A DNA stretch of 51,100 bases, taken from positions 1-51,100 of the forward strand of contig JBEKIF010000031.1 of the NCBI GenBank assembly GCA_050011895.1, written 5' to 3'. Position numbers and translations under genes: made by a program. This DNA comes from DATBGO01 sp050011895 (GTDB lineage Bacteria; Actinomycetota; Actinomycetes; Streptosporangiales; Streptosporangiaceae). Below are positions 1 to 8,078 of the stretch, piece after piece (position 1 is the stretch's first letter; every line of letters starts with the position of its first letter). The notes beneath the pieces are model-generated. The model was given only the letters and a program-made list of their open reading frames with translations. It made no database searches and was not told the origin of the DNA.

Positions 1-281
1 GTGAGCGCCTCCGCGACGACGAAGTACGCGATGGCCTCGACCGAGGATGTCGGCCTGGCATCCAGGTCGGCGTGCACGGTGGCCGGCACCGGGCTCAGCG
101 CCGCCAGGCCGGAGATCGCGGCGTCCAGGCCCCGGTCGGTCAATACCGGCGGATGCACGCCGCGGACCAGGTTGCGCAACTCGGTCAGGGCCTCCTTGGC
201 ATCGGCGTGGGCCTGGTCGATGATGGCCTTGGCCCCATCCGGGTCGTCGGCGAACTTCGCCTTGGCCCGCCCGAGGTCCAT
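1..281 (-). pseudogene. Truncated sensor histidine kinase (HisKA_3/NarL type), fragment running off the left edge
   Basis: Read leftwards from a CAT at 279-281, the frame encodes MDLGRAKAKF, then an ALTELRNLVRGVHPPVL motif and a GLDAAI segment. This is the stretch that follows the phospho-acceptor H-box in NarL/DegS-type histidine kinases and leads to the ATPase domain. An in-frame stop at 294-296 lies immediately upstream, so the sensor region and the H-box histidine itself are missing on this side. The 5' end abuts the N-terminal fragment of an ABC ATPase on the other strand, which indicates a deletion or rearrangement junction near 282-290. The C-terminal ATPase domain would lie outside the window. 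Without the H-box it should not autophosphorylate. Family assignment is by motif recognition. Confidence 0.7.
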
Positions 282-283
282 GG

Positions 284-1286
284 CTGATCCGGATCATTGA
301 TGTGACCAAGCGCTACGACGACGGCGGCCGGCCGGCGGTGGATGGCGTGAGCCTGGCGGTGGCCGAGGGCGAGGCGGTGGCGGTGATGGGCCCCTCGGGC
401 AGCGGGAAGTCGACGCTGCTGAACCTGATCGCGGGCCTGGACCGGCCGACCAGCGGGACGGTCACCGTGGCCGGGGAGCGGGTTGATGCGCTCGGCAAGA
501 CCGGGGCGGCGCGAACCGGCTACGACATGATCAGCGGACACTGGTACACCGGCCCGGGCCAGGCCGACGTGTCCACCGGCTTCCTCACCCTGACCGGCAA
601 GGCCATCGGCGACACCGTCACGATCGCGGTGGGCACCAGGCAGATCCCGGTGCGGATCGTCGGGGAAGTCTTCGACGCACAGGGTCACGGGACGTCGATG
701 ATCACTGGCATCCGGACACTGGCCGCCGCCGGTCCCGGCCTGGCGCAGCCTGACCAGTACGACGTCGGGCTGCGCCCGGGCACCTCCCCCGCGGCGTACG
801 CCCAGGCGCTCGGCACCAGGCTGGGATCCGGCTACATGGTGATCCTCAACAGCAGGAATTCAGTGATCGTCACGCTGATGCTCGGCCTGATCGGTACCCT
901 GACGCTGCTGCTGGCGCTGGTGGCCGGGCTCGGCGTACTCAACACCATCGTCTTGCACACCAGGGAAAAGGTGCATGACCTGGGCGTGTTCAAGGCGATC
1001 GGGATGACGCCCCGGCAGACCATTGCCATGGTCACCTGCTGGGTCGCCGGGACCGGCCTGGCGGCGGGCGTGATCGCGGTCCCGGCCGGGATCGCGCTGG
1101 AGCGTTCTGCCCGTCATGGCCTCGTCCGCGAACCTGGGCCTGCCGGCGAGCTTCCTGAACGTCTACCGCGGCTGGGAACTTGCCGCCCTGGCCCTGGCCG
1201 GGGTCATCATCGCGGTGGGCGGCGCCCTGCTCCCGGCAGGCTGGGCCGCGCGGACCCGCACCGTCTCCGCGCTGCACGCCGAGTAA
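284..1286 (+). pseudogene. ABC ATPase / FtsX-type permease deletion fusion with frameshift
   Basis: The first ~65 codons match the start of a MacB/LolD-type ATPase (LIRIIDVTKRYDDG, then Walker A GPSGSGKST at about 390-416, then TSGTVTVAGERVDAL). Near 505-520 the frame passes straight into the C-terminal third of an FtsX-like permease (SGHWYTGPGQ, IVGEVFDAQGHG, a membrane segment with LGLIGTLTLLLALVAGLGVLNT, then VHDLGVFKAIGMTPRQT). The ATPase signature, Walker B and H-loop and most of the permease are absent, so two adjacent genes were probably joined by one in-frame deletion. Around 1100-1104 the frame is lost; the conserved end (PVMASSANLGLPASFLNVYR to the TAA at 1284-1286) continues in another frame. 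It cannot make a working transporter. A possible GTG start is at 302, but no start is meaningful. Confidence 0.8.
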
Positions 1287-1299
1287 GGCGGCGCCAGCG

Positions 1300-1518
1300 C
1301 CGGGGACGGCCGATGATCTCAACCCGGCCTGGCGCGAAGCCGGGTCCGGCGGCGAGGGCGTAGCGTTCGGCGTAGTCGAGCAGGACGTCGACGGCCGCCT
1401 CGTCGCCCTTGCCGCGACGGCACCAGCCCGGCCAGTCCAGGGCGGACGCGAAGACCCAGGTCTTGCCCTGTTCGAGGCCAACGCGTGTCGTTGCGGGCCC
1501 GGGCGGCTGGCGCGTCAC
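1300..1518 (-). pseudogene. 5' fragment of a conserved actinobacterial hypothetical gene
   Basis: From a possible start at 1518 the minus strand reads TTRVGLEQGKTWVFASALDWPGWCRRGKGDEAAVD and so on to GFAPGRVEIIGR. I recall this opening from a family of roughly 200-residue actinobacterial proteins of unknown function. Similarity stops near 1310, only ~25 bp from the stop of the permease remnant, and the frame continues as arginine-rich nonsense. Only about the first third is left. It is the third truncated gene in a row, so the same deletion process probably removed its 3' part. It could be transcribed, but no function is expected. Confidence 0.5.
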
Positions 1519-1555
1519 GACAGCGAGGTTACCGACTGGGCGCGAAGGAGACCCG

Positions 1556-2314
1556 ATGACCCAGCTGGCTTCATGGGCACGGGCGGATTTCAGCGACGGC
1601 AGCAGGACGTTCCCCGTCTATCGCCGGGGGACCGGTCCCGGCGTGGTGGTCGTCCACGAGATCCCCGGCATCACGCCCCCCGTGGCTGCCTTCGGTGACG
1701 AGGTGGCCGGCGCTGGCTTCACTGTGGTCATGCCGAGCCTGTTCGGAACGCCCGGCGCCGCGGGCACCGTTATAGGGGGGGTCTCGATTTTCGCCAGGCT
1801 CTGTGTCCGGAGCGAGTTCACCAAGCTAGCTCTCGGTCAGACCGCGCCGGTCGCCGGCTGGCTGCGGGCCCTGGCCCGGGCGTTGCATGCCGAGCTCGGC
1901 GGGCCCGGCATCGGGGTCGTCGGCATGTGCTTCACTGGCGGCATCGCGCTCGCCATGATGGCCGACGCGCCGGTGGCCGCTCCTGTCCTCGCCCAGCCGT
2001 CTGCTCCGTTCCCCATCGGCAGGCGGCGCGCGGCGGACCTCAACCTGTCGCCAGCGGACCTGTCCGCGGTCAAGCGCAAGGCCGCGGCCGGCTGCCCGGT
2101 GCTCGGCCTGAAGTACGCGGGCGACAAGGCGGTCGGGACTCGGTTCGAGACCCTGCGCAGGGAACTGGGTGACAACTTCATCGCGGTGGAATTCCCCGGC
2201 AGCAGGCATTCGACCCTCACCGAGCACCGGCAGCAGGAGGGCGTCGACCGGGTACTCGACTTCCTGCGCCGCCAGCTACTCGAGCCTGGCGCCGGGCAGC
2301 CCGCGCCCGCCTGA
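1556..2314 (+). CDS. Dienelactone hydrolase family protein
   Basis: This encodes a 252-residue alpha/beta hydrolase of the dienelactone hydrolase family. Such enzymes open dienelactones in aromatic degradation or act as broad esterases; the substrate here is unknown. The nucleophile elbow reads GMCFTGG with Cys125, the family's characteristic cysteine in place of serine. Asp190 (KYAGDKAVG) and His218 (GSRHSTL) complete the triad, and the oxyanion region HEIPGIT sits at 34-40. The ATG at 1556 is chosen over an open upstream extension because GAAGGAG lies about 7 nt before it and the protein then starts at the usual family position. There is no signal peptide, so it should be cytoplasmic. It is a single-gene unit next to degenerate sequence. 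Confidence 0.88.
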   Translation: MTQLASWARADFSDGSRTFPVYRRGTGPGVVVVHEIPGITPPVAAFGDEVAGAGFTVVMPSLFGTPGAAGTVIGGVSIFARLCVRSEFTKLALGQTAPVAGWLRALARALHAELGGPGIGVVGMCFTGGIALAMMADAPVAAPVLAQPSAPFPIGRRRAADLNLSPADLSAVKRKAAAGCPVLGLKYAGDKAVGTRFETLRRELGDNFIAVEFPGSRHSTLTEHRQQEGVDRVLDFLRRQLLEPGAGQPAPA

Positions 2315-2361
2315 GCCCGCCTGAGCCGCCGACATCAAGCTTGGCACCGTGCTCCTGCTCT

Positions 2362-2411
2362 TTAACTGAGGTTGGTCGGACGCCAATTAACTGAGGTTGG
2401 TCGGACCCCAC
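2362..2411. repeat. Two 25-bp direct repeats resembling insertion-sequence terminal repeats
   Basis: TTAACTGAGGTTGGTCGGAC occurs at 2362-2381 and again at 2387-2406, a 25-bp period. On the other strand it reads GTCCGACCAACCTCAGTTAA, which resembles the repeated ends of IS21-like or related elements that I recall from high-GC actinobacteria. No transposase gene is adjacent, so this would be an orphan end or a target-site scar. The repeat is seen directly; the IS assignment is from memory. Confidence 0.5.
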
Positions 2412-2601
2412 CGGAGGCTGCGCAGTGGGCAGCGGCGGCGGCGGCAGCCGAGGCATTCGAGGAAATCGGCGCCCCGCGCGGGCCCGGGCAGCCAAGAGGA
2501 TATTGCGCGGGCGGGTGTCCTGCCGGTCGTGCCCGCCGGAGCGGCGGATCCGCTGCCGGACCCACCGCCTGAGTGGCGTGCCAGACGATGAGACTGCGGC
2601 G

Positions 2602-2613
2602 CATACGCGTATG
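2602..2613. promoter_or_regulatory. 12-bp perfect palindrome just upstream of a start codon
   Basis: CATACGCGTATG is self-complementary and ends 8 bp before the GTG start at 2622. The flanks (GCGG/GTGCGC) extend the symmetry weakly. It would overlap the promoter or ribosome site of the membrane protein gene, so it could be an operator, but nothing identifies a regulator. Confidence 0.3.
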
Positions 2614-2621
2614 GTGCGCAT

Positions 2622-3101
2622 GTGAAATATATCCCGCCGCTGGCCCGCGCGCTGCGCGACTCGTACTACGAGGAGCTGGACCCGCGCCAGCGGGCCGCGC
2701 TGCTCAGCTGGCTCGCGTTCAGCACGACGTTCGCCGCGGCGCGCGGCATTACCTTGAGCATCCGGGCAGGCCGCGGCCCGTTCCGCAACTTCAGTGCCGG
2801 AGGCGAGCACCTGCATCATTACCTGTGGGGCATCGGAATGCTCGCCGGTGTCGGCGCCGTCGCTGTCCACGGCGAGGACTCCCGCCGCAGGCACCCTCTG
2901 GTGACCATCAGCTACGGGTCGGGCCTCGCGCTCATCGTCGATGAGTTCGCGTTGTTGCTGGACCTGAAGGACGTCTACTGGACCAGGCAGGGCCGGGTGT
3001 CTGTCGATCTCGGCGTCTGTGCCATCGCGTCAGCAGGTTCCTATTTCGCCGCGTTGCCCCTGCTGCGCGCCACGGCGCGCAAGCGCCCGCGCCCCCATTA
3101 G
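2622..3101 (+). CDS. Conserved integral membrane protein of unknown function
   Basis: The product has 159 residues with about four hydrophobic segments. A conserved-looking core, GGEHLHHYLWGIG near 61-73, has a histidine cluster that could bind metal or lipid. It is followed by SYGSGLALIVDEFALLLDLKDVYW at about 98-121, where acidic residues lie next to a membrane segment. I recognise this layout from actinobacterial hypothetical membrane proteins but know of no assigned function. The start is the GTG at 2622, directly after the palindrome; no strong Shine-Dalgarno is visible. The C-terminus is short and basic (ARKRPRPH), as expected for a cytoplasmic tail. It is flanked by long non-coding stretches and so is probably monocistronic. 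Confidence 0.7.
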   Translation: MKYIPPLARALRDSYYEELDPRQRAALLSWLAFSTTFAAARGITLSIRAGRGPFRNFSAGGEHLHHYLWGIGMLAGVGAVAVHGEDSRRRHPLVTISYGSGLALIVDEFALLLDLKDVYWTRQGRVSVDLGVCAIASAGSYFAALPLLRATARKRPRPH

Positions 3102-3383
3102 CCGAGCAGATGCGATCGTGCCCCGCCCGGGAAAGCGCGCACCGGCCCTCCGGGTAACGAAAAGGCGGCCGGCACCAGGGACGCGGCATCTGGCCATCCG
3201 GGTGCTCGCTCGCTATTGCCAGCAAACTGGGGGCTTGACCCTATAAGCGGCTGATGGTTCGCTAATAACCATCTCAGCTGGTTGGGCACGCCCGACCCGG
3301 CGGCGAGTCGCGCTCACCGGCATCCGTACCGCCGACGGCCGTGCGCACGGTACCTTTCGCGGCGCTTGCGGATGGAGGTCGGC

Positions 3384-3647
3384 ATGCTGAAACCGCACCG
3401 GGCTCGTCGGGTGTCCGCCCTGCTGGTGCTCGTCGTCGGCGCCGTCCGCGCGCTGGCCGCGCAGAGCCTGGCGGAAAAATGCAAAACGGAAATACGTTCG
3501 GCAAAAACGCCCAGTATGGCTGGTCGGACCTGCACCATCGGGGCTTTCGCCGGGCCGATCAGGGTCAACCCGAACTGCTGGGCTGACGGCGCCGCACCGC
3601 GGTCAGCGACGGTCACACCGAGTTGGGAAAATGGGAAAGACAGGTAG
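3384..3647 (+). CDS. Small possible secreted protein, perhaps decayed
   Basis: An 87-codon frame opens at ATG 3384 after GGAGG with ideal spacing. It starts MLKPHRARRVSALLVLVVGA, which looks like a signal peptide (basic n-region, leucine/valine core), but an arginine interrupts the core and the rest (four cysteines, low complexity) matches nothing I know. From about 3465 a second frame looks more protein-like (NGNTFGKNAQYGWSD), so a frameshift may have broken a secreted protein. Otherwise 3102-3749 holds no recognisable gene. Treat this as tentative. Confidence 0.3.
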   Translation: MLKPHRARRVSALLVLVVGAVRALAAQSLAEKCKTEIRSAKTPSMAGRTCTIGAFAGPIRVNPNCWADGAAPRSATVTPSWENGKDR

Positions 3648-3749
3648 AATAGGTGCACCGAGGGCATCCGTGTGCTGACAACCGCGTTGGCTTCGCCTTG
3701 GAGGCACCACCGCTACGGTTCTTGCTGAACCGAGATAGGCCAGGCGATC

Positions 3750-4721
3750 ATGCGGACCCCCGGTACCGTGCCGCCTGCCCGCGCATCGGGTAGCCCGCCT
3801 GCGCGGGCGCCCGCTGGCTCGCGCAGGATGGCGCCGGTAACGGGCCCGGGTACCAGTCAGCCGGCAGGCCTGAGCGTGTCCTGGAGAACCGAGGGCTGCT
3901 GCGCAGTCGCCGCGCTCAGCGGCGAGCTCGACATTGCCTGCGCCGCAGCCTTGAGAGAACAGCTGCTCGGCCTGCTCAGGCTGGGCTCCGGCCGGCTCGT
4001 CATCGACCTGTCGGGGGTGAGCTACTGCGACGCCAGCGGCCTGTCCGTGCTGGTTGTCACCGGGCGCCGCGCGGAACTGCTCGGTGGCCTGCTCATGCTG
4101 GCCGCGCCACCGCCAGCGATCGCCAGCACCCTGCGCGCGATGGGGCTGCACCGTCGGTTCGGCATCTTTGCCACTGTTCAGGCAGCGACCGCGGACACGC
4201 GGCCCGGTAAGGACCGCCGGCCCGCGAAGGCGGCGGCCGGTCGGCCCGGTCGGGACCGCCTGGCCACTGAGGCGGCGGCCGCCCGGCCTGGTCGGGACCG
4301 CCCGGCCACTGAGGCGGCGGCGTCCCCCCGGCCCGGTCGGGACCGTCCGGACACTGAGGCGGCCGCTCGGCCTGGCCGGGACCGCCCGGCCACTCAGCCG
4401 GCGTCCGGGGCCGCCACGGCCCGAGGGCCGCAGATCGTCGTATCCCGCAACCGCGCCGGACGCGCAGTCGGCGCCGGCGAGCTCCGCGCAGCCGTCGCCG
4501 CCCTGTTGTCGCACGCCGACGCGTGGCACGACGCTGACCCCGACCGGCGTTTCGCGTCGGCCTTGCACGCCCTGTCCGGTGCCTACGCCCGCGCTGACAA
4601 CGCGATGCTCGCCGAGGCGGCCCGAGCGCTGTCAACCGTCCTTACCGAGCACGCCCTCGCCTATACCCCGTCAGTTGCCGCCACGGCCAGCCGCCTGCGC
4701 CGGATCCTGGACGCTGGCTGA
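3750..4721 (+). CDS. STAS-domain protein with repeat linker and C-terminal helical domain
   Basis: This is a 323-residue protein. Residues ~40-145 form a STAS domain like anti-sigma factor antagonists (SpoIIAA/RsbV). The phospho-site motif SYCDASGLSVL places the likely phosphorylated serine at Ser96. Such proteins bind an anti-sigma kinase and release its sigma factor when dephosphorylated. Residues ~148-228 are a low-complexity linker with about five copies of a RPGRDRPATEAAA-like repeat. The final ~95 residues (from GPQIVVSRNRAGR) are predicted mostly helical and unrecognised. The usual size of a stand-alone antagonist is 110-130 residues, so the tail is an addition. No anti-sigma kinase or sigma gene is adjacent. 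The ATG at 3750 precedes a Pro/Ala-rich N-terminus; an ATG at 3828 could also serve. Confidence 0.75.
   Translation: MRTPGTVPPARASGSPPARAPAGSRRMAPVTGPGTSQPAGLSVSWRTEGCCAVAALSGELDIACAAALREQLLGLLRLGSGRLVIDLSGVSYCDASGLSVLVVTGRRAELLGGLLMLAAPPPAIASTLRAMGLHRRFGIFATVQAATADTRPGKDRRPAKAAAGRPGRDRLATEAAAARPGRDRPATEAAASPRPGRDRPDTEAAARPGRDRPATQPASGAATARGPQIVVSRNRAGRAVGAGELRAAVAALLSHADAWHDADPDRRFASALHALSGAYARADNAMLAEAARALSTVLTEHALAYTPSVAATASRLRRILDAG
4198..4395 (+). repeat. In-frame coding minisatellite in the STAS protein linker
   Basis: About five imperfect copies of a ~36-42 bp unit encode RPGRDR(P/L)ATEAAA-type repeats. Unit lengths are multiples of three, so copy-number change would keep the reading frame. 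It links the STAS domain to the C-terminal helical domain. Confidence 0.7.
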
Positions 4722-4780
4722 CAATCTCGTCCGGCGGGAGCGGTGCTTCAGGTTGGCCGCCGCGGGCAGGAGACTTGAGT

Positions 4781-5806
4781 GTGAGCCGCTGGGTACTCCA
4801 CGTGGACCTCGACCAGTTCATCGCGGCTGTCGAGGTGCTGCGCCGTCCCGAGCTCCGCGGCCGCCCGGTCGTCATCGGCGGTGACGGGGATCCGGCCAAG
4901 CGCGGGGTCGTCAGCACCGCCTCCTATGAGGCCCGCGCCTACGGTGTACGGTCCGGGCTGCCGTTGCGTTTTGCCGCCCGGCGCTGTCCGGAGGCGGTCT
5001 TCCTGCCGGTGGACCTGGAGGCTTACGAGGCGGCTTCCGCACGGGTCATGGCCGCCTTGCGGGAGCTCGACGCCGTGGTCGAGGTGTTCGGGTGGGATGA
5101 GGCGTTTCTCGCGGTGGATACCGCCGATCCGGAGGGCTTTGCCCGCCAGATCGCCGCGCACGTGCGGGCCAGGACCCAGCTGGACTGCTCGGTAGGTATC
5201 GGGGAGAACAAGCTCCAGGCCAAGCTGGCTACCGGTTTCGGCAAGCCGGCCGGCATCTTCCGGCTGACCCATCAGAACTGGTTCCAGGTGCTCGGGGGCC
5301 GGCCGACCAATGCACTGTGGGGCATCGGCTCCAAGACCGCCGCCCGGCTTTCCGGGCTCGGCATCGGAACCGTCAGCGAACTCGCCGCCGCAGATCCGCG
5401 AGCTCTGGCCCGGCACCTCGGCCCCACGACGGGGCCCTGGCTGGTCCAGCGAGCCCGTGGCCTGGATCCGTCGCCGGTGACCAGCATGCCCTACCAGGCC
5501 CGCTCCCGCGGCAGGGAGACCACGTTCCAGCAGGATCTTGACGACTGGGACGAGGTGCGCCGCGAGGTGGCGCGGCTGGCCCGCCTCGTTGCCGACGACG
5601 TGGCCGCCGAGCATCGACCCGCCGTGCGCGTGGTGGTTAAGGTGCGTTTCGCGCCATTTACCACGCGTACGCATGGCCACTCGCTGGCGGCGCCGACGGC
5701 CGACCTGGCGGTCATCGCGCGGGCTGCGCAGGCAGCCCTCGGTCAATTCAGCGCGCGGTGGCCGGTGCGGCTGCTCGGGGTCCGCGCTGAGCTTGCCGAG
5801 CCCTGA
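4781..5806 (+). CDS. dinP: Y-family DNA polymerase IV, DinP/DinB2 type
   Basis: This is a 341-residue translesion polymerase. The palm motif VDLDQFIAAVE gives metal ligand Asp9 and steric-gate Phe13. Asp106-Glu107 in GWDEAFL are the other catalytic acids (canonical SIDEA is replaced by GWDEA, as I recall for mycobacterial DinP/DinB2). A helix-hairpin-helix follows (LWGIGSKTAARLSGLGIGTV, ~179-198), then the little-finger domain. The C-terminus ends RLLGVRAELAEP with no visible beta-clamp peptide of the QLxLF kind, again like DinB2. The GTG at 4781 is chosen because GCAGGAG lies ~8 nt upstream; the in-frame TTG at 4775 is too close to it. The gene stands alone, with no LexA-type box that I could see. 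Confidence 0.9.
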   Translation: MSRWVLHVDLDQFIAAVEVLRRPELRGRPVVIGGDGDPAKRGVVSTASYEARAYGVRSGLPLRFAARRCPEAVFLPVDLEAYEAASARVMAALRELDAVVEVFGWDEAFLAVDTADPEGFARQIAAHVRARTQLDCSVGIGENKLQAKLATGFGKPAGIFRLTHQNWFQVLGGRPTNALWGIGSKTAARLSGLGIGTVSELAAADPRALARHLGPTTGPWLVQRARGLDPSPVTSMPYQARSRGRETTFQQDLDDWDEVRREVARLARLVADDVAAEHRPAVRVVVKVRFAPFTTRTHGHSLAAPTADLAVIARAAQAALGQFSARWPVRLLGVRAELAEP

Positions 5807-6028
5807 CCGCCGATTGGCCGATGAGTCCATATCCGTAGCGATCCGGCTCAGGCCGCGCATCAAGCCCCGGCCGGTTCTGGTCGCCGGGGCGGACCCCGCC
5901 GAAGGACGGGGGCCGCCCCAGCGCGCGAGCGAGCCTAGCATCTGGCTGCCGTCTGTCCGGCCCGCGCCACCCGGCCGCAGATACGGTTTTGCCCATTCCG
6001 GAGCGCCAATCGTGCCAGGATGTCGGCG

Positions 6029-7249
6029 ATGCAAAAGACGCGAAGTCACCGCATGGCGGGCCGCGCCGTCATGGCTCTCCCGGTGGCCTTCGTCGCTGCC
6101 TGCAGCACCGCAGCAGCCCCCGTCGCGCAGACCGGTCCGGCCGCACAGGCCGGTCCCGTCGCGCAGGCCAGCACCGCGGCCAGGCAAGCTACCGGTCACC
6201 ACGCGGGCCCGGCGACGGCGGCCAGGGCCGGCCTGCCGAGTAACCGGGCCGTCCGCCGGGGCCAGGCCACCGAGTCAACGGCAGCCACGGCGATCACGGC
6301 GCCGGGGACGACGGTGCCCGGTGCCAGCGGCTGCCCGATGTTCCCCGCGAACAATGTATGGAACACCGACATCTCGAAACTGCCGGTTAACTCCCACAGC
6401 GCGGCATGGCTGCGGAGCATGGCGTCAGGCAGCACTTACCTGCACCCGGACTTCGGGCCGGACGCGGGCGGATATCCCTATGGCATCACCTACAACGTCG
6501 TCACGAACGCGTACCCGATGGTAAGAATCAGGTTCGAGTACGCGACCGAGAGCGACAACGGCCCATACCCGTTCGGCCCGGGCACGCGCATCGAGGGCGG
6601 CAGGAATGCCGACGGCGACCGGCACGCCATCATGGTCAACAAAAGCACCTGCATGCTCTACGAGCTCTATGACGCGCGCTATTCCGCGAAAGGCTCGACG
6701 GCGGGCTCCGGCGCAATCTGGAACCTGCGCTCCAACGCGCTCCGCCCCGCGGGATGGACCTCGGCTGACGCGGCCGGGCTGCCGATCCTGCCGGGCCTGC
6801 TGAACTTCAGCCAGATCGAGGCAGCGGTCAGGGACGGCAGGCCGATCACCCACGCGATCCGGTTCACCGCACAGACCACCCGGACCGCTTACCTGTGGCC
6901 GGCCCGTCACGAGGCGGGCTCAAGCTCCAGCAGGAACCTCCCGCCGATGGGTGCCAGGTTCCGGCTGAAGGCGAGCTTCGAGGTCGCCAGGTTCTGCCGC
7001 AACTCCGCTCCTTACTGCAAGGATGCGAAAGCCGTGCTGACCGAGATGCAGCACTACGGGCTGATCCTCGCCGACAACGGCAGCAACTGGTACTTCGGCG
7101 GCAGCGCATTCCCGCAGTGGCCGGACGCCCTGGTCTCGCTGCTGAAAGGCATCCCGGCCAGGGACTTCCAGGGCGTGAACGAGGCATGCCTGATGCTCCG
7201 CCGCTACTCCGGTGAGGCGACCGCCAAGCCAGGCTGCCCGATCGGCTGA
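6029..7249 (+). CDS. Secreted lipoprotein with a conserved extracellular domain of unknown function
   Basis: This encodes about 406 residues. The N-terminus (MQKTRSHRMAGRAVMALPVAFVAAC) is a lipoprotein signal peptide with lipobox VAAC and lipidated Cys25. A ~75-residue Ala/Thr/Gln-rich linker follows, suited to crossing the cell wall. The folded part begins at SGCPMFPANNVWNTDIS and carries HPDFGPDAGGYPYGI, a GDRHAIMV segment and a conserved-looking tail (YGLILADNGSNWYFGG). Several cysteines could pair outside the cell. I recall this domain from bacterial exported proteins but not its activity. ATG 6029 and an alternative ATG at 6020 both keep the signal peptide. It has no operon partner. Confidence 0.75.
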   Translation: MQKTRSHRMAGRAVMALPVAFVAACSTAAAPVAQTGPAAQAGPVAQASTAARQATGHHAGPATAARAGLPSNRAVRRGQATESTAATAITAPGTTVPGASGCPMFPANNVWNTDISKLPVNSHSAAWLRSMASGSTYLHPDFGPDAGGYPYGITYNVVTNAYPMVRIRFEYATESDNGPYPFGPGTRIEGGRNADGDRHAIMVNKSTCMLYELYDARYSAKGSTAGSGAIWNLRSNALRPAGWTSADAAGLPILPGLLNFSQIEAAVRDGRPITHAIRFTAQTTRTAYLWPARHEAGSSSSRNLPPMGARFRLKASFEVARFCRNSAPYCKDAKAVLTEMQHYGLILADNGSNWYFGGSAFPQWPDALVSLLKGIPARDFQGVNEACLMLRRYSGEATAKPGCPIG

Positions 7250-7340
7250 CCCTGCCGCCAAGGCAGGCTACCTTCGCCTCGATGGTCCGGATGCGGACCA
7301 GCAGTCGGCCGATCCGTTCGGGCTGGCCCGCCAATCTGGC

Positions 7341-7386
7341 CGCTGATCGCGTCCGGGAAGTCCCGCTGATCGCGTTCAGGAAGTCC
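7341..7386. repeat. 23-bp direct repeat pair upstream of ung
   Basis: Two 23-bp units (7341-7363 and 7364-7386) differ at only two positions. The second one carries the AGGAAG that serves as ribosome binding site for the next gene, so the translation signal has been duplicated or created by the duplication. Confidence 0.6.
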
Positions 7387-7391
7387 TAGAG

Positions 7392-8078
7392 TTGCTTTCC
7401 ATGGCTGTGCAGCCGCTTGAGCAGATCGTGGACCCGGGCTGGGCGGCTGCGTTGCAGCCGGCCGCCGGCCGGATCAGGGTGATGGGAGATTTCCTGCGCG
7501 CCGAGATCGCCGCTGGCCGCAGCTACCTGCCAGCGGGCGAGCGGGTACTGCGGGCTTTCCAGCAGCCGTTTGCGGACGTGCGGGTACTCATCGTCGGCCA
7601 AGATCCGTATCCGACGCCGGGGCACCCGGTCGGGCTGAGCTTCTCCGTGGCGCCCCAGGTGCGGCGGCTGCCGCCGAGCCTGCTCAACATCTTCCGCGAG
7701 TACACCGAGGACCTCGGTTATCCCAGGCCGTCTTCGGGTGATCTCGGCCCGTGGGCCGAGCACGGCGTCATGCTGCTGAACCGGGTCCTCACCGTGCAGC
7801 CAGGAAAGCCGGCGTCGCACCGGGGGAGGGGCTGGGAGGAGGTTACCGATCAGGCCATCCGGGCGCTCGCCGGCCGGGGCGGCCCGCTGGTAGCGATCTT
7901 GTGGGGCCGCGATGCCTGCAGCCTCGCGCCGTTGCTCGGTGACGTGCCGCGCATCGAGTCCGCGCACCCGAGCCCCATGTCAGCCGATCGCGGCTTCTTC
8001 GGCTCACGGCCATTCAGCCGGGCCAACCAGCTGCTCGCCGGGCGCGGCGGGGAGCCCATGGACTGGAAACTGCCCTAG
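7392..8078 (+). CDS. ung: Uracil-DNA glycosylase, family 1
   Basis: This 228-residue enzyme excises uracil from DNA to start base excision repair. Motif GQDPYPTPGHPVGLSFS (69-85) holds the water-activating Asp71. LLNRVLT at 128-134 matches the uracil-contacting region. HPSPMSADRGFFGSRPFSR (192-210) holds His192 and the minor-groove loop, as in the classical HPSPLSAHRGF motif. The length is typical of the family. The TTG at 7392 lies 8 nt after AGGAAG; ATG 7401 is the alternative, with poorer spacing. The gene is monocistronic, 140 bp after the lipoprotein gene. Confidence 0.95.
   Translation: MLSMAVQPLEQIVDPGWAAALQPAAGRIRVMGDFLRAEIAAGRSYLPAGERVLRAFQQPFADVRVLIVGQDPYPTPGHPVGLSFSVAPQVRRLPPSLLNIFREYTEDLGYPRPSSGDLGPWAEHGVMLLNRVLTVQPGKPASHRGRGWEEVTDQAIRALAGRGGPLVAILWGRDACSLAPLLGDVPRIESAHPSPMSADRGFFGSRPFSRANQLLAGRGGEPMDWKLP

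Larger units (their letters stand above)
2315..2621. other. Intergenic region with IS-end-like repeats
   Basis: No convincing gene lies between the hydrolase and the membrane protein. It contains the direct repeat at 2362-2411 and the palindrome at 2602-2613, which are listed separately. The 2412-2595 part is open in several frames on both strands, with no recognisable protein. Confidence 0.6.

Noticed and set aside
302..1363. Intact ABC transporter gene
   Set aside because: It lacks signature, Walker B and H-loop, and passes into an unrelated permease tail and then a frameshift.
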